64,000 nt of DNA from Paraspadella gotoi (GCA_051294375.1 CM119264.1:18422602-18486601); one strand, 5' to 3'; shown: positions 41,001 to 49,965, counted from the stretch's first letter. Numbers and translations are program-made. Notes: generated by a model not told the origin, from the sequence alone.

Positions 41001-42467
41001 TCTGGAATCTTTAAATGTCATATTTTTCTCCTGTAGGATTGCAATATGTTGACCCGCTAACACAGATATTGGAATAGAGAGCGCAAAAAATGCTAACCCA
41101 GCAAAGGTTGCTAGGCCTATTTGATTATAGAGAAGCCAAATAACTGCCAGTAATTCAATGGGCGCGATCAAACCAGCAACAAGCTGCTCTAGACCTCGAA
41201 AAAATCGTTGTGTATCCACACTCATGATATTAATAATTTCTCCTATAGTTGCAGTCATGCAGAAAGAAGAAGTGATAAGAAGACTTTTTTTAAACACTAA
41301 AAACATTGCAGTGTTTTGAATTTTCAATGCTATAAAGTTCATGTGCCACCAAAATATCCAATGTAGGAATGCTCCCAAAATAGAGACACTGAAAAGAAGA
41401 AGGGTATAAAAAATACCTTTCCATTTGAACTCAATCAAAGTTATTGAGCCATCAGGTTCACTCGCCATATCCCGACTTAAAACATGATTAATCAGCCAAC
41501 CAAGACAAATTGGCTTAACAAGAAGAGACATCGCATAAAAAACCCTGAGAATAAAAAGAAAAAGGAATTCTTTTTTATAACACCCCATTAATTTACTAAT
41601 AAAAGAGAAGCTTTTTTTACTCTGGCTTAAATCGTTCAATTTAATTGATGAGTATTTGTTATCGTATATTTTTAAAATAGTCTCCAGTTTGAATTCATAC
41701 GGCAAAGGGTCTAAATTAGAATAACTTAATAATTTTTTCACCCCACTCCGAAGTGTTGGAGTAATCCAAAAGAAACTCCATCTCGATAAGGGACAGGCTC
41801 TATCATAATGACTGCCTTCGAGACCCCAACATCTCAAACATCCCAGCAACATAATTAGGAAAGAGGTCGAAGTCGCTACATAATTTCCAATTGCCAGTCC
41901 TTCAAGCTGAGCCCCGTGACTCTTATCAGATTGACGAACATAGTGTTGAAAAGGAAACAGCTGGAGGCAAAACGTAAGCGACCAGAAGATGAAAGAGACG
42001 CAAGAAACGTCATAGCCAGCGTCGTAAATTTGACTTTTGGCGATTAAAACTGCCATTGAAGCTGATATCACCGAGACAATTTGATTGACGTAGATGGCTG
42101 GAGAGGAGAAAAATAACGGAAGGAAATGATGATGCGACGACAGTGCCAGACTGAACATGAGAGACATCTTCAAGATAGCGTTGCTCAGGAATAAAAGGCA
42201 AAGTCCGAGACGCCCATTGTTTATTATCTTCGGAGCAGTGAGTTTCACGCCGTCGTCCGATTCCAGTCGTTTCCACTTGCAAGTCAAATGTTCCGGTCGA
42301 AGAATCAAGGAGCAGAGGATGTAAATAAATGGTATCCAAACGGGAACGGTGTCGATAAAACAGAGCGTAAAGTCTGGATTGTCAGTGTTCCAAGAGATAT
42401 CATTGTTCCAAAAAGGTTCATCTTTGCAGTAATTACCAATGTAGGTATAAGTTTTGTTGCTTCCCAT
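38067..42467 (-). CDS. ABCC1/MRP1-like multidrug-resistance ABC transporter, intronless
   Basis: Uninterrupted frame of 1,466 residues with ACCATGG start context and a TGA stop. The family exports glutathione, glucuronide and sulfate conjugates and drugs across the plasma membrane using ATP. The N-terminus (SWNTDNPDFTLCF) is like the MRP1 TMD0, so this is the long ABCC type, close to the usual 1,500 residues. Visible order: TMD0 (about 1-200), linker, TMD1, NBD1, TMD2, NBD2. NBD1 has Walker A GSVGSGKST (about 662), LSGGQ (about 751) and Walker [14 protein letters not shown] (about 771). NBD2 has Walker A GRTGAGKSS (about 1,261), signature LSAGQ (about 1,364), Walker [14 protein letters not shown] (about 1,383) and H-loop AHR (about 1,419). 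As in other ABCC proteins, NBD1 has Asp where NBD2 has the catalytic Glu, so NBD2 is the expected main hydrolysis site. Animal MRP1 genes normally have many introns; this one has none. Its 3' half lies inside the inverted repeat. Confidence 0.95.
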   Translation of the reverse strand: MGSNKTYTYIGNYCKDEPFWNNDISWNTDNPDFTLCFIDTVPVWIPFIYILCSLILRPEHLTCKWKRLESDDGVKLTAPKIINNGRLGLCLLFLSNAILKMSLMFSLALSSHHHFLPLFFSSPAIYVNQIVSVISASMAVLIAKSQIYDAGYDVSCVSFIFWSLTFCLQLFPFQHYVRQSDKSHGAQLEGLAIGNYVATSTSFLIMLLGCLRCWGLEGSHYDRACPLSRWSFFWITPTLRSGVKKLLSYSNLDPLPYEFKLETILKIYDNKYSSIKLNDLSQSKKSFSFISKLMGCYKKEFLFLFILRVFYAMSLLVKPICLGWLINHVLSRDMASEPDGSITLIEFKWKGIFYTLLLFSVSILGAFLHWIFWWHMNFIALKIQNTAMFLVFKKSLLITSSFCMTATIGEIINIMSVDTQRFFRGLEQLVAGLIAPIELLAVIWLLYNQIGLATFAGLAFFALSIPISVLAGQHIAILQEKNMTFKDSRVKLMNEILNGIKVVKLYSWEAPFMKEVAKIREQETDVLKRQLYWLALLKFNYNSVPIIVSVIAFTTFILSSAEHTLTPEKAFVSMALFKHLRILLWAIPDAIYQNVQMFISSRRIEKFLNSSEIDRKYSDPNIETKKAVYVKNASFSWEKGGPVTLKNITFSLNKGQILAVVGSVGSGKSTLLSALLGEMNKVQGEVHVMENFGYVAQNPWIQNGSIKENILFGKPMNENKYKNILKACALMTDLQALVNGDETKIGDRGINLSGGQKVRISLARAIYADADLYLLDDPLSAVDANVRKLIFDEVLSKNGLLKEKSIIMVTNDTSYLSAMDSVIYLHLGEVIQKSNLEDMIQANINSKAKQEKPRQDSDFVTIKKGTNLLSSDVALSEETIRGKISGEVYVTYFKCFGWFLFMIFMFAFMAMQSFELSSSIQLSDWVDNISIKKKMTKPIYNQTRFEKDTNQLIIYNCLRLASSIFLGLATTIHVLGTIKAACRLHHNLTKRVLALPMCFLDTVPLGRIMNRFSSDIETVDSKLPEKLFIVFQTLMVTIFSFLLIAWMNPWFVTIIPFILVFCYAIKYVFVEGTRQLQRFESMSRSPIFSLFQETLQGVTVIRAFKRLHQFKQECMLRINKNFQTSFLLWGANRWISFNLEILGCFVVLFCSIYSVLDETTSAGKAGLVISYAIEISNMFGESFREVSYLENLFVSVERIQEYSTLPIEALRLEETSPSIHLGDKGEIVFKNYSARYREDLDYVLKKLNFQIEGGLKVGVVGRTGAGKSSLTLALFRILEAAEGHIEVDKQKINELDLHELRNKFSIIPQDPVIFAGTLRSNLDPFNHHTDNELWKALEQAHLQSFVSNVPGGLDMQCAEAGNNLSAGQRQLICLARTLLRSSKILILDEATAAVDAETDALIQKTIREEFKSCTVLTIAHRIHTIMDYDIVIVVDDGKILEFNKPNILAKDPSSAFYRLAKDAGIL

Positions 42468-42970
42468 GGTTAAAATCTGTTTTGAGAGGACAATATTTTC
42501 GGCTCTAGACTTTACGTGAAGCGTAAACCTTGAACAAACATTTTTTTCTTTTACTCCGGTAAAAATGTTGTTTTAAAACACGCAACGTATTTAAATAAAT
42601 AAAATAAATAAATACAACTAATTTAATTTCTGCTAAAGAAAAAAAAATATTTCTTAAAACAACCTCCCACAAATAAGTTTTTATAATTATCGACCAAGGT
42701 TTGCTCAGCAAATAAAAGAATTTAAAATCCATTCTATGCCGTAGAAAATAAAATTTAGGTGTTGAGCTTCACCTAAACCTGCGAATTATATAATCTTTTA
42801 ATTTGGACAAAACTCGTTTGTGACGTAATGAAAGACGGCAGCAGAACCGCGGAGCGGGACGGAGCGGGGCGGTCAATGCAGCAGACCGACGGAGCGGAGA
42901 CTCAGTGAAGATCGGAGACGCAGCAGCAGAAGGGAGAATGCATGCCATCCGCGAGGCACCGTGCCGATAG
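42468..42970 (-). promoter_or_regulatory. 5' flank of the transporter with GC-rich core
   Basis: An AT-rich leader of about 350 bp precedes a GC-rich block at about 42,826-42,965 with repeated GGAGCGG units (CGGAGCGGGACGGAGCGGGG). This is the best promoter candidate for the minus-strand transporter. No TATA box was assigned, and a 5'UTR intron cannot be excluded. Confidence 0.4.
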
Positions 42971-43619
42971 GAATAAATAGGAATAAACACTTCAACCTTC
43001 TTTAAGAAGGTGAAAACATGCTCCGATTTCAATTTTTTTTTTTTAAATTCTTCAAATATTATAAGGAATATACATATAAATTTTTATTCAAATCTAATGA
43101 TAAATAAAAAATTGGCTGCACTTCATATGTTGACGAGCTACTTCAACATCCTCAAATTACGAGGAGATCACCTCGAATTTTTGGTCTCCTCGACTGAAAA
43201 GTTACATTATGTGTGCAAAATTTGGTGGTGGTATCATAATAATAACTATTCGTTTGTTTAACTTCCTTAACAGACTTCAGTACTATGGGAAGCCAGAGTT
43301 ATATTAAACTTTTTGACAAAAGTTGGCCAATATTATCTGTTGAACGGTAGAAAAGTGGTTGTCGCTGATAGGACGCGCAGGAGAGTACCCATTACTAAGT
43401 TGACACAACTTGTAAAAGTCCCTAAGATATCAATTTCACTTTTTATGAAATTTCTCCCAGTTTCTTCAACCTCAGTTACTTAAGCCAGAGCTATCATTGA
43501 AAATGAGGGAGTGGTCTTTTCATACAATTGAAACATTCTTTGAAATATTATACCACTTGATTGATAGGGAAGCCAGGTTCACTGGGAGTGAATAAAAAAG
43601 TCTGTGAGAGAGGCTTGAT
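42971..43619. other. Non-genic stretch
   Basis: AT-rich with no recognised gene; its right end may belong to the R-C repeat. Confidence 0.5.
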
Positions 43620-43772
43620 TAAAAGCTTGCAGAAACCTGTTATGTTATTATCTTGCAAGTGTGACGGAGGCCTTAAACCACCAAAGCCTGTCCAAAGTCA
43701 GGGACAAGATAGCTTATTTATTAAATGGATGGATAATTTTTATATTGGTTGTACCAATTTCATATATTAATT
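43620..43772. repeat. Dispersed repeat R-C, inverted copy
   Basis: AAAGCTTGCAG, GGCCTTAAACCACCAAAGCC, GTCCAAAGTCAGGGACAAG, GCTTATTTATTAAATG and GGTTGTACCAATTTCAT occur in this order, the reverse complement of 50,847-51,003. Confidence 0.88.
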
Positions 43773-43880
43773 GATTGATTCGTAAATATTTCTTCTTTTG
43801 ATCGTTCAGCGAAACAATTCCTGTATAAATAGTATTACATTTTTTATTTATAGTAACAATTAAAGAACCAAAATTACAAC

Positions 43881-44102
<222 letters not shown>

Positions 44103-44136
44103 AATCAAATCGCGTGAACTTAGTCACATGACTATG

Positions 44137-45179
44137 CTATGACGTCATTGGAGGAGGAAGAGGAAGATGAGGAAGCGTACGACGCGGAAAATGAAGGAGG
44201 AACCAGAAGAAGCTAAGGAGAAGAAGGATGTTTGGAGCCAATCGGGAAAAGAGAAAAAGCTTTTTGTTGACTGAAATTCACTACCTCGTCATTTGCAATA
44301 CAGGAATTGTAGTAAATTAAAAAGATTGGATTAGTTTCCCTTATATATATCAAAGATCAGGTTTTAAACGTATTATATAGAGGAAATAAATGTAAAAAAA
44401 AATGACTTGTTCAGAAACACTAATAACATAATCGTGACTCGTTAACGGTTACATAGTTGCACATTGTTGCATATTTTTTATTTCAATTCTCTCCAATTCG
44501 AGTAGGACGAAGAAAAAGAAAATTTCTCGGACGGACGGATGACGAGAAGAGGATAGACGAGAAATGATTAAATATGATTATGGAAAATCGTTACCCGGGG
44601 ATGTTTACTAAAGGGTGGGCGCGCCTCACTAAGGTAAACAAACGCGGGCGCAAGAAAAAAAAAAATCTTGGAGCAACCCAAAAAAAAGGGAGGAAAATAA
44701 TTTTTTTAACCGTTTTTTTTTCTCTTTTTGCCATCGCGTTTTCGAGGGCTGAAAGGTCGGCGTCGACCTCGTTTACTGCGGCGGCAGGAAATGGGAAGAA
44801 AATAAACAAAAACAAATGTTATTTAGTCCCGAGTTTCTTTCCTTTTTTTTTTTTTTACGAACCGTGTTTCGACTCCGCTTTTTATTTAGATCGGATTTAT
44901 TTTTAGAGCGAGAGAAACGTTTGGCAATCAGGGACCGCCCCGTCAGTGCTAAAGGTTCTGTGAGCCGCTACTACTGCGACTAGTTTCCACTACTATGTCT
45001 CTCGCAAATCATTAATGATCCAACTCAAAAGAGGAAGTTTGGGAATAGAAATAAAGAACCGTCTCAAACTTTAGCCTTATACAAGTTGACGAGGAATTTT
45101 TGCTCAACGTTGTTTAAAGTGAGATTTAATGGGAAACCAGACTGTTTACATCGAACAAAGAAGAGGACGTAATGGTCAC
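44137..45179. other. Non-genic stretch
   Basis: Purine-rich then mixed sequence; no recognised gene. The open frames at 44,574-44,906 cross poly-A/T runs. Confidence 0.5.
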
Positions 45180-45295
45180 CTTAGCGAAGCTTTCGCGGGT
45201 TGGAAAGTCGCATTGGTCACAAGGGAATATTGAGACGCCTGAACCGGCCTTGTTTTGGATGGGATCCGTTTCCAAATAGCTTTCATTCCGACCCA
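45180..45295 (-). CDS. Candidate internal exon with half of a C2H2 zinc finger
   Basis: On the minus strand an AG acceptor (CCATAG) is followed by 116 nt of open frame and an AAG|GTGACC donor. The exon ends IFPCDQCDFPTRESFAK. CDQCDF is typical of the first half of a C2H2 zinc finger (Cys-x2-Cys, then an aromatic residue). The two histidines would have to come from a following exon, which was not found with confidence in the next 250 bp. This rests on one short motif plus splice-site context; a chance frame is the main alternative. Confidence 0.27.
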
Positions 45296-45541
45296 CTATG
45301 GAAAGTAATGGGGAAGGAGATAACAAAAATAAGATAAGGAAATCAATGGGGTATGAGGAAAAAAAATACAGCAGAAGAAAAACAAAAGCGGATAAAGTTC
45401 ACTCGTTACCGATCTCTCTGAAATGAAAAAAATGGATTCTTTAAACTTCCGTGTTTTTTCCCATCGACACTCACACACGCGATGAAATTAGAGTGATCGG
45501 AAAAAAAGCCAGGGAAAAATCCTTATAAACCAAATCAGTGT

Positions 45542-45907
45542 GTTGCGCCGCAGTAACTTTATTTTCAAGTGTATTTCTCGTGACATGACATGACATGACA
45601 TGACACGACATGACTACAAGTCTACAATAACTTTCTTAGCCTGTATAATGTGTAGTGTATATGTGTAGTGTATATTCATGATACGCACTGAATCGTAATT
45701 CCGTATTTTATTCTTTATAGTTTTAGGATTTCCTGAAGGCGGCGCTAGTAGTCCCTAAGATTTGAGTTTTTGTTCTGTCTTAACAAATGAGCAAATAACT
45801 ATAGGCAAATTATGTACATTAAGTGGGACAGACCGACGCACAGAAATACCGACCGACAGACCGAAAAGTGACTTATAGAGTTGTTCCGCAAGTACTCGCG
45901 GCGCAAC
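45542..45907 (-). mobile_element. MITE-like element R-A, inverted copy
   Basis: Bounded by perfect 10-bp terminal inverted repeats GTTGCGCCGC and GCGGCGCAAC. The high-coordinate end is a near-palindromic 28 bp (45,880-45,907). In its own orientation it matches the copy in the receptor intron at 47,591-47,814: CTCTATAAGTCACTTTT, a GGTC-rich run, and CAAATGAGCAAATAAC in complement. It is about 140 bp longer than that copy and contains a TGACA pentanucleotide run at 45,581-45,613. No transposase frame is present. Confidence 0.8.
45581..45613. repeat. (TGACA)n pentanucleotide repeat
   Basis: About six TGACA units, one variant, inside the R-A element. Confidence 0.9.
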
Positions 45908-46524
45908 TAAAAATAGGGATAAAAATTGAGATGGAGAGAAAAACAAAGAATCGAAAACAAAAGAATAAGGGACAGGAAATTAGAAAATCAGAAGCTTACT
46001 CAAGTTTCGAAAATATCACGTGCCGTCATGTTCAGTTTGTTTAGAAAACCAAATTAACTGTTATCTAATGTGTAATTTGAAGAATTGACAGTTTATCAGA
46101 ACCCAGATGAAGACACAACTATGTTTTTTAATTTTTTTTTATTTCTCCAATATTCCATTATCGTACGTAAATGTAAATAAGTAAATATGTAAATATTGAG
46201 TCGGGGGAAACCAACAAAACAGGATAAAGAGAAAATTTATTAGAAAAAAAGGAAATAACAAATAAAAAAAGAATGGATTTCTCGCTTTTTGAGTTTTTCT
46301 TCACAATTATACGTACATGTGAAGTAGAAACCGTCATCAATCTTAACAAGACCTCATTATCTTGTCTTTCACAAGACTGTTTAAGCCGGATCTAAAATTC
46401 ACTTTGTCGGTCCGTCGGTCCCACCCCAAAATGTTGTCTGTAGGTTTCGAAGATTATGTTAGAACGTCAAAATATGAGAAAATATACATTGTTGTAAACC
46501 TTTCTTTTAGTTGTGTTTGGTATT
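45908..46524. other. Non-genic stretch
   Basis: Nothing recognisable was seen; AT-rich with short repeats such as GTAAATAAGTAAATATGTAAA. Confidence 0.5.
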
Positions 46525-46603
46525 TAGGAAAAACAGTTTTTATTACTTCAAATCAACAACGATTTATTTTGACAATTTGAAGTAATAAAAACTGTTTTTC
46601 CTA
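46525..46603. repeat. Perfect 29-bp inverted repeat with 21-nt loop
   Basis: Arm 46,525-46,553 is the exact reverse complement of 46,575-46,603. It sits directly before dispersed repeat R-B and may be part of the same element. Confidence 0.93.
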
Positions 46604-46624
46604 GAGAAAATATACAAAAAAATC

Positions 46625-46800
46625 GATGTCCGTCCGTCTGTCTATCTGTCTGTCCGTCCGTCCCCCGTTAGCAACTAACTCCAATTACACGTGCTTGGAT
46701 GGATGAATTGGAATGAAATTTTGTGTGTGGGTATGAAAGTGTGTGATTGAGTTGGATATAAAGCTGGAATCGTGCAAGTGGAAATGAGTTTAAATGAAAA
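46625..46800 (+). repeat. Dispersed repeat R-B, copy 1
   Basis: Starts with ATGTCCGTCCGTCTGTC units, then CCCGTTAGC, TTTTGTGTGTGGGT and TGGAAATGAGTTTA. The same landmarks in the same order occur at 60,030-60,200. Confidence 0.85.
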
Positions 46801-47116
46801 AAATAAGAAACTTATGAGAATCTGAAAATCTTTTAAAATTTGACGGTCGACTCGGGATCATAAACACGAATTTTGATTTAATTAATGTGCATAATTAATA
46901 TGGTCATTGTGGCCGTAGTCAAAAATAAATCTTCAAAAGTTTACTTGCTGTTTAAACATTATTTAAACTTGCGATCTTTTTCCAATTAATTTCCAGGAAA
47001 GTCAACAGATTTTTAACGCTTCACGTGTTTTTCCTAACATGTTTTCCCTACGCTTAGAAAGCACGATGAAAGCGCAGGTAAAGTTTCTGTCCAGTGTCAA
47101 CATCAAAACTTCAAAA

Positions 47117-47121
<5 letters not shown>
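46801..47121. other. Upstream flank of the glutamate receptor
   Basis: AT-rich, with no recognised promoter element. An ATG-initiated 13-codon frame at 47,039-47,077 ends at GCGCAG|GTAAAG, a good splice donor, but no acceptor was found between the CT tract and the receptor ATG. Confidence 0.35.

Positions 47122-47122
<1 letters not shown>

Positions 47123-47179
<57 letters not shown>
47123..47179. repeat. (CT)n microsatellite upstream of the receptor start
   Basis: About 57 bp of CT repeats ending 76 bp before the receptor ATG. In frame with the receptor it would read as Ser-Leu repeats. It may be a promoter-proximal GAGA-type tract or a leader segment. Confidence 0.96.
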
Positions 47180-47182
<3 letters not shown>

Positions 47183-47255
47183 CTTTCCCTCTCTTCCTCT
47201 ATTGATTTGGCAACATCCAAAAAACACTTTCACTTTTCCACATCCACGATCCAAC

Positions 47256-49318
47256 ATGACTGCCGACGCTCTAAAGGTGATCACCTTGGACGCCGCCCCC
47301 TACGCCTACAAAGAAGATGGCAAATGGACTGGCATCTGCTGGCTCATCTTTAATAAACTGAGCAAAGATTTGGGTTTTGAATACCAGGTCGAGGTTCAGC
47401 ATGACTACGACTACGGGAGAGACTCTGGCAATGGGACTTGGACCGGAATGATCGGGGTTCTGCAAAGAGGTGAAGCCGACATCGCCGTGCAGGTTCGTTT
47501 CCGATGGTGATTTCTCACTCAAACCCTGGTGTGAGTGAGATCCTTGTATGCAGCCCCGCTTTTAGTCGTATTCAGCATATATTGTTTTTAGTTGCGCCGC
47601 GAGTACTCGCGGAGCAACTCTATAAGTCACTTTTTGGTCGGTCGGTCGGTCCATCGGTATATCTGTCCATCGATTTGTCCCACTTACGTTAAAAACGCTT
47701 ATAACTTGCCTATAGTTTGTTGCTCATTTGTTAAAAATCAAATCTTAAAGAAATCTTCTAAACTATAAAGAATAAATGATATAAAAAGTAAAAAGAAAAG
47801 TAATGCGGCGCAACACCTTGGAATAACCGTTCCTTGTTATTTTGTATTTTTTACCTTAATGTAATGTTAAATAAGTAAAGAACCGCCCCTTCGCCTTCCG
47901 ATCAGAGTTTCACCGTGCGAACGGACCGCTCTAAAGTGGTTAGCTTCACGACTCCTTTCCAAGCGAGCGGAATGACTATCGGAATCTTGTCCGACGGCAC
48001 GTCTCATGGTTTCCTCACTTTTCTCACGCCTTTCTCAACGCCACTCTGGGTGTCGGTCCTCTTTGCTTATTTCCTCTGTTCTCTTGCTCACTTGTTATTG
48101 ACCAAGCTGGAAGAAAAATCAGCACGCGAGGCTAAAGAACGTGCCGGAAATAGAGCGAGAAAAGGCTTCTTCCACAGTGCTTGGTACATTTGGTGTATTT
48201 TGGTGCCGCTTGGTGGAGAGTCGCTTCCGGAAAGCGGAGGCGAAAAGCTGCTGACCGCTGTTTGCCGGGGATTATCGATCGTCGTCGTCGCTAGGTTGTA
48301 ATTTAGTGTTTTTTTTGTTTTTTTTGTTTTTTTTTTTTTGCATTGATAGGAGCTGTGATTATTGTATTGTTTTTTACTTCAATCTCCAGCTACACGGCAA
48401 ACCTGGCTTCCTACTTGACGAAGACTGCGACGGGTGATTCCATCCAGACGGTAGAGGACATCCTCGCGCGCCCCGACGTCCAAGTTTACATTTATCAATC
48501 CGGCTCAGAAAGAGCTTTCTTCAGAACAGCCCACGATGAGATTTTTAGGGAAGCTTCCAATCGGATGGAAAAGAATAAATGGTTCTGGAACGTAACCGAG
48601 GACATTGTTCCTTTGTTAAAGGCAGGAACCCAATCCTTTTGATTTATCGTAAACTTGCGGCTGATAGATTAATAATTAACAATTAATAATATAAATAAAT
48701 ATTATTATCAGATAACAACTAATTCAACGACTTTATTATCTTTTATTTAATTACATAGACGATTTCCCAACTAAAGGTCTAGTTTCCTAACTTTCGCATA
48801 GAATGGGGCGGCCGTCATTGTGGATACGGACATCCTGATGCGGCTTCGCTCTCAACACTGCGACCTCAACTTCCGCATCATGAGCCCAGTCTCCATCGAT
48901 CCCTACGCCCTTCCAATGAAGCTGGATCACCCCTTGCTGAACAACATCTCCGAAAAGATATTGGAGTATCGGAGCATCGGGGAAATCCCCAACTCGAACG
49001 CCGGATTTGACAGTTGCAAGAAGAATGCTCTTTCCAGCGTCCAGTTAAAGTTCCATAACATGAGCCTGTTGTTCCTCGTAATGGGGGTTGGAGCAGGGGT
49101 AAGCCTGTGCTCGGCCATTGGGAAGAAGATACAGGCGTGGGTCTCCGCGAGAAGGGAGGTACATGTAATTAATTTAAATTAGTATTTTTATTTAACTTTG
49201 TACCTGTTTAACATTTCTAATAATTACGTGTACAATTTAGATTGTACTACTAGTATTTATCTACCGCACACCGAAATTTGAACTAATTTACTTTCATTTT
49301 CAGGAGAGACACAATTAA
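47256..49318 (+). CDS. Ionotropic glutamate receptor, short form without amino-terminal domain
   Basis: Ligand-gated cation channel subunit. Proposed exons: 47,256-47,492; 47,906-48,294; 48,350-48,621; 48,802-49,158; 49,304-49,318 (about 425 residues). Exon 1 gives ligand-binding half S1 (LKVITLDAAPYAY, GTWTGMIGVLQRGEADIAVQ). Exon 2 continues SFTVRTDRSKVVSFTTPF, where the underlying family's ligand-carboxylate Arg is kept, then M1 (LWVSVLFAYFLCSLAHLLL) and the pore loop. Exon 3 has M3 with the gating motif SSYTANLASYL and S2 (SGSERAFFR). Exon 4 has VIVDTDIL, with Asp at the usual acidic ligand contact, and M4 (MSLLFLVMGVGAGVSL). Exon 5 adds ERHN and TAA; without that splice the frame ends at 49,182. 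There is no N-terminal domain or obvious signal peptide. Intron 3 is GC-AG, and the exon 2/3 join is one base out of phase. It could be a short iGluR or an IR-type receptor. Confidence 0.88.
47591..47814 (+). mobile_element. MITE-like element R-A inside receptor intron 1
   Basis: A 224-bp element with perfect 10-bp terminal inverted repeats (GTTGCGCCGC at 47,591-47,600 and GCGGCGCAAC at 47,805-47,814). Its head is a 28-bp palindrome with one mismatch pair, followed by GGTCGGTCGGTCGGTCC. A related copy lies inverted at 45,542-45,907 and diverged heads lie in both arms of the inverted repeat. No target-site duplication is clear. Confidence 0.82.
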
Positions 49319-49373
49319 TTTAAAAACATTTTAATTAGTTTTCACTATTCTTTTTTTTTTTTTGTTATCATCA

Positions 49374-49379
49374 AATAAA
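49374..49379 (+). terminator. Polyadenylation signal of the receptor gene
   Basis: AATAAA, 56 nt after the proposed exon 5 stop and about 190 nt after the alternative stop. Confidence 0.5.
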
Positions 49380-49663
49380 ATCAAATGATCCCGAAAATGA
49401 ACAAGATTGCAAATTTAGCGAAATATGCAGTTAAACTTCAACTTAAAGTTCAGCTTTTTATTTCACGCAAGCAAGAGACTGACACGGCGGTTTCCATACG
49501 TTGTCGGTCTTCTAGTGTGACTTCACGCTGCGCCTCGCCTCATCCCTTTTCAACTCACCTCACCTCGGGTCAAGTCGTCTTTGTTCGTGTCATTTCTAAG
49601 CTTATTTCTTATTCGCTTTGACTTTTTATTTTCTTATTTTTTTTAGGAAGGAATGTCAAAATT

Positions 49664-49802
49664 ATTAATTTCTAGCGAATTAATGAAGTTAAGAATACGA
49701 AAGTTAATAATATTCAGTTCTAAATGTTAGGTCCATTTTTGTACATATCTTAATCTTTTTCACCTTCGTATTCTTAACTTCCTTAATTCGCTCGGAATTA
49801 AT
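49664..49802. repeat. Imperfect 39-bp inverted repeat
   Basis: AGCGAATTAATGAAGTTAAG with AATACGAAAG (49,674-49,703) is mirrored by CTTCGTATTCTTAACTTCC and TTAATTCGCT (49,764-49,793), with a few mismatches. It is a MITE-like hairpin. Confidence 0.85.
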
Positions 49803-49823
49803 AATTAATAATTAATTATTAAT

Positions 49824-49965
49824 AATCCAATAAACTAATGTTTATGAATGATTTTTCTATAAGCTCTTTTTTGTTCTTTCGTACTTATTATTATAAAAAA
49901 AATTATTAATAAACATTATTTTATTGGATTGAGGTTTAAATAGGTTTAAATAGGAGGTTTAAATT
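49824..49965. repeat. Second inverted repeat and AGGTTTAAAT tandem repeat
   Basis: AATCCAATAAACTAATGTTT (49,825-49,844) is mirrored by AAACATTATTTTATTGGATT (49,911-49,930). AGGTTTAAAT then repeats three times to about 49,965. Confidence 0.8.

Noticed and set aside
38067-42467. Bacterial origin (horizontal transfer) of the intronless transporter
   Set aside because: The MRP1-type TMD0 and the two-half ABCC architecture are eukaryotic, so absence of introns alone does not support bacterial transfer.
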